DNA of 64,000 nucleotides from Chloroflexota bacterium. Lineage in GTDB: Bacteria; Chloroflexota; Anaerolineae; Anaerolineales; Villigracilaceae. The notes under the pieces are model-generated. The model searched no databases. It had not been told where the DNA came from and saw only the letters and a list, made by a program, of their open reading frames with translations. The translations under genes were made by a program, and so were the position numbers. The stretch spans positions 1 to 64,000 of the forward strand of contig JACRBN010000022.1 of the NCBI GenBank assembly GCA_016213105.1, read 5' to 3'. Shown here one piece after another: positions 54,078 to 62,529 of the stretch; within the stretch, counting starts at the first letter, position 1, and every line of letters begins with the position of its first letter.

Positions 54078-55046
54078 ATGACCACTTATTTCATCACCGG
54101 CGGCCTCGGCTTCCTGGGCCAGTACATCGTCAAGGCCATTCACGACTATGACCCCACGGCCGAACTGCGCGTCATGGTGCGGACTCAGCGCAAGACCTTC
54201 CTCGGCATCGAGTCGCTGCCCGGCGTGCGCTGGGTGCATGGCGACCTGCTCCAGCCCGAGAGCTACGCCGAACACCTGCGCGGCGTGGACGCGGTCATCC
54301 ACAACGCGGCCATGGTCTCCTTCCGTAAATCGGACGCGGACGCCATCATCCGTGCCAACGTGGAGGGCACGCACAACCTGATCCAGGCGGCGCGCGCGGC
54401 GGGCTGTCCCAACTTCATCTTCATCAGTTCCATCTCGGCGCTGGGCTTTCAGCCCGGCCGCATCATCGACGAGGACATGCTGCCCGACCTCGAAACCAAG
54501 CGCCGCACGGACGCTTACGGCTACAGCAAACTGGTCAGCGAAAACGAGCTGCGCGGGATGAGCCGCAACCTGCGCGTGGTCATGCTCAACCCAAGCGTGA
54601 TCCTCGGCCCCGGCTCCGAACGCGTGGAGATGGTCAGGCGCGCCGCGCGCTGGCTGTTCGTCCTGCCCATGCTGGACTACATCAACACCTTTGTGGATGT
54701 GCGCGACGTGGCGCGGGCCGTGACGCTGGCGCTCACCCAGGGCCGCAGCGGCGAGCGTTACATCGTCACCGCCTGGAACGTGGGCATGGTCGAGTTCACG
54801 CGCACGGCGCTGAAGGTGCTGGGCAAGCGCGCGTTGATCCTGCCGCTGGGCGGAGCGGGCATCCGCTTTCTGGATGGACTGCTGACCCTGCTCGACAAAC
54901 TGCACCTCAACCCGGGCATCCGCCGCCTGTCCGAGGTCAACGTGGACAAGCCCTGCTCGTCCGACAAGCTTCGCCGCGAGATGGGCTGGGAACCCGCCTT
55001 CACGCTCGAACAATCGTTATCCGACACACTCAAGGGCGGGATATGA
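54078..55046 (+). CDS. NAD-dependent epimerase/dehydratase family protein (3-beta-HSD-like)
   Basis: 322 residues. An extended SDR with TYFITGGLGFLGQYIVKAIHD (Rossmann GxxGxxG), a Ser-Tyr-Lys type active site in TDAYGYSKLVSENEL (Tyr-x3-Lys near 152-156), and NTFVDVRDVARAVTLAL near 207-223. It is similar to dihydroflavonol-4-reductase/3-beta-hydroxysteroid dehydrogenase-like enzymes; substrate unknown. The stop overlaps the start of the next SDR gene by four bases (ATGA), so both may act in one pathway. Confidence 0.87.
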   Translation: MTTYFITGGLGFLGQYIVKAIHDYDPTAELRVMVRTQRKTFLGIESLPGVRWVHGDLLQPESYAEHLRGVDAVIHNAAMVSFRKSDADAIIRANVEGTHNLIQAARAAGCPNFIFISSISALGFQPGRIIDEDMLPDLETKRRTDAYGYSKLVSENELRGMSRNLRVVMLNPSVILGPGSERVEMVRRAARWLFVLPMLDYINTFVDVRDVARAVTLALTQGRSGERYIVTAWNVGMVEFTRTALKVLGKRALILPLGGAGIRFLDGLLTLLDKLHLNPGIRRLSEVNVDKPCSSDKLRREMGWEPAFTLEQSLSDTLKGGI

Positions 55047-55777
55047 ACCTGGCGGGAAAATCCGTACTGCTGACGGGCGCCGCCCACGGCCTGGGCCGCG
55101 AACTGGCCCTGCTGCTCGAGCGCGAGGCCTGCGCCCTGACTCTGGTTGACCGTGACGCCCCGGCCCTTTCCGCCTTGCAAGCGGAGCTGGCCCATCCCGC
55201 CCGCGCCCTGACCTGTGACCTGAGTCAGCCCGAGGTGCGGCGTGAGTTGATTACTGCCGTTCAAGGCAGTGTACAGATTCTCATCAACTGCGCGGGCGTG
55301 GGCAGCCATTCCACCTTCGCGCAGATGACCGTCGACGAGGTGACGCGTGTGATGCAGGTCAACGCCCTGGCCCCGCTCGAACTGGCCGCGGGCCTGCATC
55401 CGCTCGACGCGCTGGTCAACATCGGCTCGGTGGCAGGCGAGATGAACCTGCCCTCGATGGGACTGTACGCCGCGGGCAAGTCGGCGCTGCACGCCTTCAC
55501 CCGCGCCGCCGCCCTCGAAGGGACACGCAGCCTGTTGGTCATCCTCGGCCCGATGCGGGGGGAACATTTCGTCCAATCCATCGCCCATCCCCGCACGGGA
55601 CAGCCTGCCTGGTATCGTAATCTCGATATTTCTCCCGCCGATACCGCGCGCCGCATCGTGCAGGCTTTGAAGCAAGGCCGCACGGAACTCGTCCACCCAG
55701 GCTGGTATCGCGTCGTGTTCGTGCTGGCGCGCTGGTTTGCTCCGCTGGTGGTTTGGGCGGGGAAAAGTAAGTTGTAG
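55043..55777 (+). CDS. Classical SDR-family oxidoreductase
   Basis: 244 residues. N-terminal LAGKSVLLTGAAHGLGRELALLLER (TGxxxGxG motif), the NAG-like ILINCAGVGSHSTF (about 75-88), Ser in NIGSVAGEMNLP (near 132-143) and the catalytic LYAAGKSALHAF Tyr-x3-Lys (near 145-156). NAD(P)-dependent; the substrate may be a fatty alcohol or short-chain aldehyde, but nothing in the sequence decides. Translationally coupled to the preceding SDR gene. Confidence 0.88.
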   Translation: MNLAGKSVLLTGAAHGLGRELALLLEREACALTLVDRDAPALSALQAELAHPARALTCDLSQPEVRRELITAVQGSVQILINCAGVGSHSTFAQMTVDEVTRVMQVNALAPLELAAGLHPLDALVNIGSVAGEMNLPSMGLYAAGKSALHAFTRAAALEGTRSLLVILGPMRGEHFVQSIAHPRTGQPAWYRNLDISPADTARRIVQALKQGRTELVHPGWYRVVFVLARWFAPLVVWAGKSKL

Positions 55778-55875
55778 CCATGTCGCTCTGAACCGTGTAG
55801 CGGCGAAGAATTCGTCTATAATTCACACATCAGATTCACAACAATTTCGGGCAAGTCATTTGCAGGGAGCAAACC

Positions 55876-58800
55876 ATGCCTACACTGTCAATTACCGAAA
55901 AACTTCTTGGTGCAATCCTTGAATACTTGAAAAAAGGCGGCGAAAACCTCATCAAGGATGCAACAGCAAAGAAGGCGATCAAGGAAGCCATTGAACGAGC
56001 GGCGGAACGCTTTGGAAATGAGTATTCCAACCAAGGGTTAGCGAAGGCGCTGGTTGTCAGCACGCGCTTCCATGATCTTCCTAGTGTCCAGGAAGCAATC
56101 CGCCAGGTTTTACAACATCCTTTTGATCCCGTTCCACAAGTTGAACTTGAAAACGAATTTTCAATTACATTACCACAGAGCCAAAAGAAATTGGCGGGCG
56201 AGGCAGCACAAGCATATCTTGAGATTCTACGGGAGGAATTGATTGGTGTTGAAAAACTCAACGACAAGTTGAAATTAATCTACTTGAGGCGAACAGCAGA
56301 CGCAACCGAAAGAACTGCCGATGGAGTCAAAGAACTTGTCGAAATGCAGAAGAAATCTTCGACAGAAAAAAAGTCTTCGACAAAATCAACGACACCTAAA
56401 GGTCGTAAGTCTCCCTCTGCAAAATCTGTTGTCAAACAGATTCAGATCAAACCTTCCGTTTCAAACCTGATTCTGCATTTTCAGAAAATTTCTCAAAATG
56501 CAGAATTCGACGCGCCGATACCAGTGACCGTTGAATTTGAAGATTCAACCACTGAAGTCTTTGATTTCATCAACCCGTTGACGGACAAGAACCTCTCCGA
56601 GTTGCGTTGGTATCTGGAAAATTACTGGCAGTGGCCCTCGGACATCGACGACGAGCGCGCCCGCGAGGTGGAGGGAAAATTGCCCAAGTGGGGCAAAGCC
56701 CTGATGGACGCGATCATCCAAAAGTCGTCGGATGCGATGCGGCTGTTCGGGCGGTTCAGCGAAGCGGACGGCGAACGCATGTTGACCATCGACACGACCG
56801 AGCCGCGCATTCTGCGCCTGCCGTGGGAACTTCTGCGCGACGAGGGCGGATATTTGTTCAGCGAGCAAATCAGCGTGCGGCGCAGGATGCACAAGGTCAA
56901 GCCGCAGACCGTTCAGCCGTTCGACCTGCCCGTGCGGATTCTGATGGTGACCTGCCGTCCCGACGGCGCGGGCTTCATCGATCCGCGTTCCATCGCCACG
57001 CCGCTGCTGGATGCGTTGGATTCCCTGCCCGAACAATTCGAGGTGGAATTCCTGCGCCCGCCGACCTTGAAGGCGTTGGATGAACGCCTGCGGGACGAGA
57101 CCCAGCCGCGCGTGCATATCGTCCACTTTGACGGGCATGGGGTCTACGACAAAGGCGTGGGACTTGGCTTCCTGCTGTTCGAGGACGAGAGCCATCAAAA
57201 ACATCTGGTGGACGCGGAACAGCTCGGCACCCTGCTCAACCGCAGCGGCATCCCGCTAATGGTATTGAACGCCTGCCAAAGCGCCCAACCCGATGACCGC
57301 AATCCCTTCGCCAGCGTCGCCTCGCGGCTGATCGAGTCGGGCGTGGGCGGCGTGGTGGCGATGAATTACAGCGTGCTGGTCGAGACCGCCAAACGCTTCA
57401 CGCAGGAATTTTACGGCGCGCTGGCGCGTGGACAAAGCGCGAATGCCGCCATGGACTCGGCGCGGCGCAACTTGTTCGCGGACACCAAACGCCTGACCCT
57501 GCGCCGTCCGCATGAAGAGGATGCCATCATCGTCCATTTGCAGGATTGGTTCCTGCCCGCGTTGTACCAACAGGCGGAGGAACTCAAGCCCTTTGCCGCC
57601 CCGAGCCGCCCCACCACAGAGGGCACCGAGTCCACAGAGAAGAAAGAGAATCTCCGTGCCCTCCGTGGTCTCCGTGGTGGATTTCCTCCCGCCCCCTTGC
57701 ACGGATTCCACGGCCGCGCCCGCGAACTGCTTGACCTGGAACGCGCCTTCGCCACGCGGAACGTCGTCGTGCTGCACGGCTTCGGCGGACAGGGCAAGAC
57801 CTCGCTGGCCACCCAGGCCGCGGAGTGGTTCACGCGCACGCATCTCTTCGAGCGCGCGGCATTCATCTCTTTTGAAACGGGAGCCAGTTTCGACTTCGTG
57901 CTGAACGAGTTGGGCAATGCGCTGGTGGAGGAGAATTTCCAGATTTACGACGGCGACAAAATCGAAGCCATCGCCCAGGCCCTGCGCGAACACCCCACCC
58001 TGCTGGTTTGGGACAACTTTGAATCGGTACTGCCAAAGGGAAACGCGCCTTTGAAAGATGAAGACTTGCAAGCCTTATTAAATGCTGGCGCAAAATGGGC
58101 TTCACAAAGGAACTCGCGTTTATTGATTACGACTCGTAACGACAAAGTTCCGCATGATGGATTTATCGCAGGAAAGAATTGCTTGCATAAAGAACTTGAA
58201 GGTCTTGCCCTTGGTGACGCACTTGATCTGGCAGCTTCAATTCTAGAATCCAACGGACTTGCACGTCCTGCACGTGTTCCATTGGAAGAATTACTAAAAT
58301 TTCTCAAAGGCCACCCGCTCTCCTTGCAACTGGCCTTGCCGCAATTACGCACCTACAGCGCCGAAGCCCTGCTGGAACAATACCAGACCATCCTGCCGCA
58401 GATGAAGACGGGCGAGGCCAAGGAACGCAACGAATCCCTCGAAGTGAGTTTGCGCTTCTCCCTCGACCGCCTCGGCGCAGACGCTGTGAACCTGCTCTCG
58501 CGCCTGTGGGTCTTTGAAGGTGGGGCGATGGAACATATTTTGCTCGCCATTACAGAAATTCCCGAAGAAGCATGGAACGCCCTCAAACCACAATTGACTT
58601 CAACTGCTTTAATTCGAGTCGAAGAAGTTGCTGGTGTGAATGTGCCTTTCATCCACTTCCACCCAACCCTCGCCCCCTACCTCAAAGCCACCATTGACAA
58701 CGATCCATCACAATCTCCAGAGGCAATCGAAAATCGTAAATCTGAAATCGTAAATAGATATTGGCAAATTTATTATTCTTATGCCAATCAACTCTATCAA

Positions 58801-60654
58801 GATGATACTCAACATCCTATACCAGTACGTGCCATCGTTCTGCGCGAACTCCCCAACCTGAAACGCGCCCTCAAACTGACCCTCGCCGCGGACGCGCTGG
58901 ATGAAGCCGTGGAGTTTGCTGACAGTATCAACAAGTTTTTGAATGCCTTTGGGCGGTGGCGGGAGAGGGATGAGATCGCCAAGGCAGTGGAAAGAGCAGT
59001 GAACAGTGATCAGTCATCAGTGGGGAGTGGAAAGATGACCAAGCGTGAAACCCTGCTGGAATACGGGCGCGGGGACAGGCTCTTACAGCAGGGACGCGCG
59101 GGGGAGGCGGAGAAGGTTTTCCGCGCCTTGCTGGCCCGGCTGGAAGGGGAGGCGGCGTATGACACGCGCTATGACCAGACGATTATTTTGCGAAACATTG
59201 GTCTCAGCCTGAGAGCACAGGGACACCCCTCGCAGGCGGCGGACTTCTATCGCCGCGCGATTGCATTAACAAACGATCAAGAACAGAATAAAGATGTCAA
59301 AAACACATTAGCGTCTTGTCATGGCGATTTGGCAGATGCTTTGGCTGATAGTGGCCAATACGTAGAAGCGCGGAAAGAATATGAAACTGCATTAGCAATT
59401 TCCAAAGAAACCGACAACGACAGACATCAAGGTGTTTTTCTCGGTCAACTCGGCACGCTGGCAATGAGGCAGGGTGACCTGAACGAAGCCCGCAAACGCC
59501 ACCTTGAAGCGTTGGGTCTCTTTCAGCGCATGGGCGAAGACCAGATGGAAGCCGTCGCCTGGCACCAGTTGGGCGTGGTGGCACAGACCGAAGGGGAACG
59601 CGTAGGGGCGCAGCACGCTGCGCCCTACTGGGACGAAGCCGAGCGCTGTTACAAGGAAAGCGTGAACATCAAAGAACACTTGGGAGATTTGGCTGGTGTG
59701 GCGCGTACAAGCAACCAACTCGCCATCGTCGCGGAGAGCGCGGGACGGTTTGATGAGAGCGAAAGATGGGCGCGACGCTCATTAGAAATAAAAGAAAAAT
59801 CAGGCAATCCAAAAGATATAGCCATTGGCAATCACAAATTAGCAGTAAGCTTGTTAAATCTTGGTCGTCTCGATGAAGCCACAAAACTTATTGAAAAGGC
59901 AATTACACTTTATGAGACGGTGCAAGATTTTGAGAATACTGTGAAAGCATATGCTACAGCCGCCGAACTCGCCGAGAAGCGGGGGCACATGGACGAAGTC
60001 CGCGCGTGGCGGCGCAAGGAGCAGGAAAGCAGAATGGAGTTTGAACGCTTATCTGGTGGTCAAGCCAATACAAGCGGCGCAAATATTCGAACACAGGTTG
60101 ATAAGTGGAACCCCATTATTGCAGAGGTTGTAAAAACTTGTCGCAACGAAACAGAACTTTCTCCAGAACTGAATCAATTTCTTGATGAACAGGCTAAAAC
60201 TGATGATTGGCGAAACCTAATCGCTGTTATTCGGCGTGTGTTATCGGGCGAAAGAGGAATGGATTTACTTGACGGACTAGATCAAGTTGACTCTGCGATT
60301 ATTCGCCGTATTTTGCATGCGTTTTCAGATGCGACGGCGGACGGTGGTCAACAGACCGTGGAAAACGGTCCATCGTCCACGGTCCACGGCCAGGCACAGC
60401 AACAAGAGCAAGGCGTCACCCTGCCCCAACTGCTCGAACTGGTCGAGCGCGCCGCGCGCGGCGACCAGCAATTGGGCGGGCAGTTGTTCAACGCCTTCCA
60501 GGGAATGGCCAGGGCCGACGACCCCGCCATGCGCGCCCTGGGCAACGTCCTGCTGCGCGTGCTGGTCGGCGATCATAATCCCGACCTCAGCGCCCTGCCC
60601 GATGAAGTCGCCTCCCTCCTCCGCGGCATGTTGGGGAGGTTGAAGAACAGTTAA
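55876..60654 (+). CDS. CHAT protease - STAND NTPase - TPR protein (candidate defence or cell-death gene)
   Basis: 1,592 residues. An N-terminal helical part (1-175) and a linker lead to a CHAT caspase-like domain (about 310-570) with the dyad His421 (HFDGHGVYD) and Cys467 (VLNACQSAQP). A STAND/NB-ARC ATPase follows (about 610-930): Walker A LHGFGGQGKTSLA (Lys641), Walker B TLLVWDNFE, sensor SRLLITTRND and GHPLSLQLAL. Then come TPRs (about 1055-1430) and a C-terminal tail. CHAT-STAND-TPR proteins sense a trigger through the repeats and activate the protease. Base composition alternates between AT-rich and GC-rich patches, and at least five short repeats are inserted in frame (near 579-602, 950-962, 1041-1052, 1243-1251, 1494-1505). 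TATAAT at 55817 may be the promoter -10. Confidence 0.9.
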   Translation: MPTLSITEKLLGAILEYLKKGGENLIKDATAKKAIKEAIERAAERFGNEYSNQGLAKALVVSTRFHDLPSVQEAIRQVLQHPFDPVPQVELENEFSITLPQSQKKLAGEAAQAYLEILREELIGVEKLNDKLKLIYLRRTADATERTADGVKELVEMQKKSSTEKKSSTKSTTPKGRKSPSAKSVVKQIQIKPSVSNLILHFQKISQNAEFDAPIPVTVEFEDSTTEVFDFINPLTDKNLSELRWYLENYWQWPSDIDDERAREVEGKLPKWGKALMDAIIQKSSDAMRLFGRFSEADGERMLTIDTTEPRILRLPWELLRDEGGYLFSEQISVRRRMHKVKPQTVQPFDLPVRILMVTCRPDGAGFIDPRSIATPLLDALDSLPEQFEVEFLRPPTLKALDERLRDETQPRVHIVHFDGHGVYDKGVGLGFLLFEDESHQKHLVDAEQLGTLLNRSGIPLMVLNACQSAQPDDRNPFASVASRLIESGVGGVVAMNYSVLVETAKRFTQEFYGALARGQSANAAMDSARRNLFADTKRLTLRRPHEEDAIIVHLQDWFLPALYQQAEELKPFAAPSRPTTEGTESTEKKENLRALRGLRGGFPPAPLHGFHGRARELLDLERAFATRNVVVLHGFGGQGKTSLATQAAEWFTRTHLFERAAFISFETGASFDFVLNELGNALVEENFQIYDGDKIEAIAQALREHPTLLVWDNFESVLPKGNAPLKDEDLQALLNAGAKWASQRNSRLLITTRNDKVPHDGFIAGKNCLHKELEGLALGDALDLAASILESNGLARPARVPLEELLKFLKGHPLSLQLALPQLRTYSAEALLEQYQTILPQMKTGEAKERNESLEVSLRFSLDRLGADAVNLLSRLWVFEGGAMEHILLAITEIPEEAWNALKPQLTSTALIRVEEVAGVNVPFIHFHPTLAPYLKATIDNDPSQSPEAIENRKSEIVNRYWQIYYSYANQLYQDDTQHPIPVRAIVLRELPNLKRALKLTLAADALDEAVEFADSINKFLNAFGRWRERDEIAKAVERAVNSDQSSVGSGKMTKRETLLEYGRGDRLLQQGRAGEAEKVFRALLARLEGEAAYDTRYDQTIILRNIGLSLRAQGHPSQAADFYRRAIALTNDQEQNKDVKNTLASCHGDLADALADSGQYVEARKEYETALAISKETDNDRHQGVFLGQLGTLAMRQGDLNEARKRHLEALGLFQRMGEDQMEAVAWHQLGVVAQTEGERVGAQHAAPYWDEAERCYKESVNIKEHLGDLAGVARTSNQLAIVAESAGRFDESERWARRSLEIKEKSGNPKDIAIGNHKLAVSLLNLGRLDEATKLIEKAITLYETVQDFENTVKAYATAAELAEKRGHMDEVRAWRRKEQESRMEFERLSGGQANTSGANIRTQVDKWNPIIAEVVKTCRNETELSPELNQFLDEQAKTDDWRNLIAVIRRVLSGERGMDLLDGLDQVDSAIIRRILHAFSDATADGGQQTVENGPSSTVHGQAQQQEQGVTLPQLLELVERAARGDQQLGGQLFNAFQGMARADDPAMRALGNVLLRVLVGDHNPDLSALPDEVASLLRGMLGRLKNS
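57611..57680. repeat. In-frame palindromic repeat in the CHAT gene (residues 579-602)
   Basis: Arms CCACCACAGAGGGCAC and GTGCCCTCCGTGGTCTCCG (with CACCGAGTCCACAGAGA opposite TCTCCGTG) are imperfectly complementary. It encodes PTTEGTESTEKKENLRALRG in the linker between the CHAT and STAND domains. Related to the intergenic repeat at 4358-4431. Confidence 0.75.
59602..59628. repeat. In-frame GTAGGG palindrome in the CHAT gene (residues 1243-1251)
   Basis: GTAGGGGCGCAGC and GCTGCGCCCTAC pair around the centre. It encodes VGAQHAAPYW within the TPR region, a sequence with no relation to the TPR pattern. Confidence 0.8.
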
Positions 60655-60760
60655 CGTCATTGCGAGGAGGGTTGAGGCGCGGCAGCGCCGAAACCCGACG
60701 AAGCAATCTCCTTGTAACCTGAGATTGCTTCGTCGGGCTGTCGCCCTCCTCGCAATGACG
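60655..60760. repeat. CGTCATTGCGAGGAG palindromic repeat element, copy 2
   Basis: Outer arms CGTCATTGCGAGGAGGG (60655-60671) and CCCTCCTCGCAATGACG (60744-60760), and inner arms CCCGACGAAGCAATCTC (60694-60710) and GAGATTGCTTCGTCGGG (60721-60737), are each perfect. It begins right at the CHAT gene stop and ends just before the T-box promoter. Same family as 32787-32972. Confidence 0.85.
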
Positions 60761-60765
60761 GGTGC

Positions 60766-60794
60766 TTGACTCTCCCCGTCCCCAAGCGTATAAT
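60766..60794 (+). promoter_or_regulatory. Promoter of the T-box-hydrolase-dinB-valS unit
   Basis: TTGACT (60766-60771), 17 bases, TATAAT (60789-60794): a near-consensus promoter with transcription expected from about 60800. It is only a few bases from the palindromic repeat. Confidence 0.85.
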
Positions 60795-60795
60795 C

Positions 60796-61116
60796 CCAGC
60801 CATTCAGGAGTAGTACGCGGACTGGCGCGCTGATAGAGACGGAGGTCAATGGCTGGAAGCCTCCCCAGCAACAAGCCGCAGAAGTCGCCTGAAGCATTTT
60901 GACGAAGAACGCCAGAATTACCAATTACCAATTACCAATTACCAATTACCATCCTGGCCAGTAGACCGTCACGGGCATGCCCGTTACAGCATGGGCTGAT
61001 GAACACGTCAGCCATTGAGTGCATTTTCTTAAACCTTTGTGTTTGAGAAAATGAACCGAGGTGGTACCGCGGAGCCAGGCGCTTCGTCCTCTTGTGGACG
61101 AGGCGTTTTTTGTTTT
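60796..61116 (+). ncRNA. T-box leader (predicted valine specific)
   Basis: The T-box sequence AGGTGGTACCGCGG is at 61059-61072, and an intrinsic terminator (CGCTTCGTCC / GGACGAGGCG then T6) is at 61080-61112. Upstream there are the AGAGA and GGCTGGAAGCC features of Stem I (60833-60860) and a likely specifier GTC at 60884-60886 (GAAGTCGCC), a valine codon in agreement with valS downstream. Uncharged tRNA-Val would allow read-through. A five-fold AATTACC repeat lies in the loop between Stem I and the T-box. Confidence 0.9.
60916..60950. repeat. Five tandem AATTACC units inside the T-box leader
   Basis: Five perfect copies of the heptamer. Similar TAATTGG(TGA) runs occur at 5678-5703 and 52767-52790. 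It is probably an expansion in the tolerant region between the leader's stems. Confidence 0.85.
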
Positions 61117-61126
61117 TGGAGGTCGC

Positions 61127-62056
61127 ATGACATCGAATGCATTTCAGGGAATAGCCGATGAGATGGCTCGTTTGTACATGGCAGGGCAGTATGCCGCTGC
61201 GTTGCAGTTCGTCGAGCAGAACGCGGATCATTTCCCTGAACAGGCGGCGCGTACGACCTTCTGGCGAATGTGTCTGCTGAGCCAGTGTGGCCGCGTACAT
61301 GAGGTCATCGATCTCTTTCGGCGCAGTCTGGATGCGGGCCTGTGGTGGGCTGAGAGCCAGTTCCTGGATCCAGACCTGGACGCCGTCCGCGGCCTGGCGG
61401 AGTTCCAGCGCCTGGCCGACGAGTCGAACAGGATGTGTCTGGAGGCGCAGGCCCAGATCGAGCCTGCCCGCACCCTGCTCACACCTGCGGAGACTTCCCA
61501 TCCGCTGCCGTTGTTGATCGCCCTGCACGGACGAAGCGGAGACCGTAACTCGAACCTCGAACACTGGGAGGCGGCCCGCCAGCGTGGCTGGCTGGTACTC
61601 TCTCCCCAGTCCAGACAGATGCTTTTCCCGGGCGGCAGTTGTTGGGACGATGGCGAACAGGGATTGGCCGATATCCTCTTCCACGTGGAGCAGGTCCAGG
61701 CTGAGTATGAGATCGACCCCTCGCGAATCGTAGCGGCTGGTTTCTCGCAAGGCAGCGGTATGGCTGTTTATGCGGCTTTGAGCGGCAGGCTTGGGGCGCG
61801 CGGCTTCATCGGTGTTGGCACGTTCATCGCCGACCCCGATTCCCTGCTGCCGCTGGCGCAGACGCCGCCGTCTGTGCGCGGATACTTTGTCACAGGCGAG
61901 AAAGACCACACCCTGGACAGCGCCCGCGCCGTCCAGAAGATTTTGCAGGACGCTCACATTCCATTTGGCGAGGAAGCCTTCCCCGACCTGGGGCACGCGT
62001 TCCCGCCCGATTTCGAGAGCACGTTCGAGCGCGCGCTCACGTTCATTTTGGAGTAA
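61127..62056 (+). CDS. Alpha/beta hydrolase with N-terminal TPR-like region
   Basis: 309 residues from ATG 61127 (TTTGGAGG upstream). The first 110 residues are helical and TPR-like (LYMAGQYAAALQFVEQNADHFP). Residues about 125-309 form a serine esterase: LLIALHGRSGDRNS, the nucleophile elbow AAGFSQGSGMAVYAAL, the acid in GYFVTGEKDHTLD and the His in FPDLGHAFPPDF. Resembles carboxylesterase/phospholipase-type enzymes. It is the first gene after the valyl T-box, thus predicted to rise when valyl-tRNA runs low. Link to translation is not evident; a D-aminoacyl or peptidyl ester substrate would be an attractive but unproven idea. Confidence 0.85.
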   Translation: MTSNAFQGIADEMARLYMAGQYAAALQFVEQNADHFPEQAARTTFWRMCLLSQCGRVHEVIDLFRRSLDAGLWWAESQFLDPDLDAVRGLAEFQRLADESNRMCLEAQAQIEPARTLLTPAETSHPLPLLIALHGRSGDRNSNLEHWEAARQRGWLVLSPQSRQMLFPGGSCWDDGEQGLADILFHVEQVQAEYEIDPSRIVAAGFSQGSGMAVYAALSGRLGARGFIGVGTFIADPDSLLPLAQTPPSVRGYFVTGEKDHTLDSARAVQKILQDAHIPFGEEAFPDLGHAFPPDFESTFERALTFILE

Positions 62057-62061
62057 GGCAC

Positions 62062-62520
62062 ATGGACATGCACAAAGCCATCCAATCCCAATATCTGGCC
62101 GCGCTGGAGATGCTGAAGCAGGTCATTGTCCGCTGCCCGCCGGCGTTGTGGGACGCCGCGGGCAACCAGGATAAATTTTGGAGAAAGTCCTATCACGCGC
62201 TTTTCTATGCCCATCTGTATCTACAGCATGCCGAGCAGGATTTTGTCCCCTGGGAAAAGCATCACGACCCCGATGGGGACGTGCCGTTCACGCAGGGCGA
62301 GGTGCTCGAATATTTGTCCTTCGTGCAACGACAGGTGGCCGAACGTGTTCCCGCGACGAACCTCGCAGCCGAATCGGGCTTTCACTGGCTTCCGTTCGAT
62401 AAACTGGAATTGCAGCTTTACAACATCAGGCACATCCAGCAGCACACGGGTGAACTGTATGAACGCCTGGGCACACACGCAAACATCGAACTGGACTGGG
62501 TTTCGTCCAGCACCCTCTAA
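62062..62520 (+). CDS. DinB-superfamily protein
   Basis: 152 residues; four-helix-bundle DinB/YfiT type. The metal-binding His triad is probably at His45 or His52 (KSYHALFYAHLYLQHAEQ, residues 42-59) and the pair in IRHIQQHTGEL (near 128-138). It starts 5 bases after the hydrolase stop and precedes valS, hence under T-box control. Members act as thiol transferases or metal-dependent hydrolases; specific substrate unknown. Confidence 0.82.
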   Translation: MDMHKAIQSQYLAALEMLKQVIVRCPPALWDAAGNQDKFWRKSYHALFYAHLYLQHAEQDFVPWEKHHDPDGDVPFTQGEVLEYLSFVQRQVAERVPATNLAAESGFHWLPFDKLELQLYNIRHIQQHTGELYERLGTHANIELDWVSSSTL

Positions 62521-62529
62521 GGAGCAAGA

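Noticed and set aside
56545-58071. Minus-strand frames opposite the CHAT gene
   Set aside because: They are shadows of the CHAT and STAND domains, whose catalytic residues and nucleotide motifs read on the plus strand.
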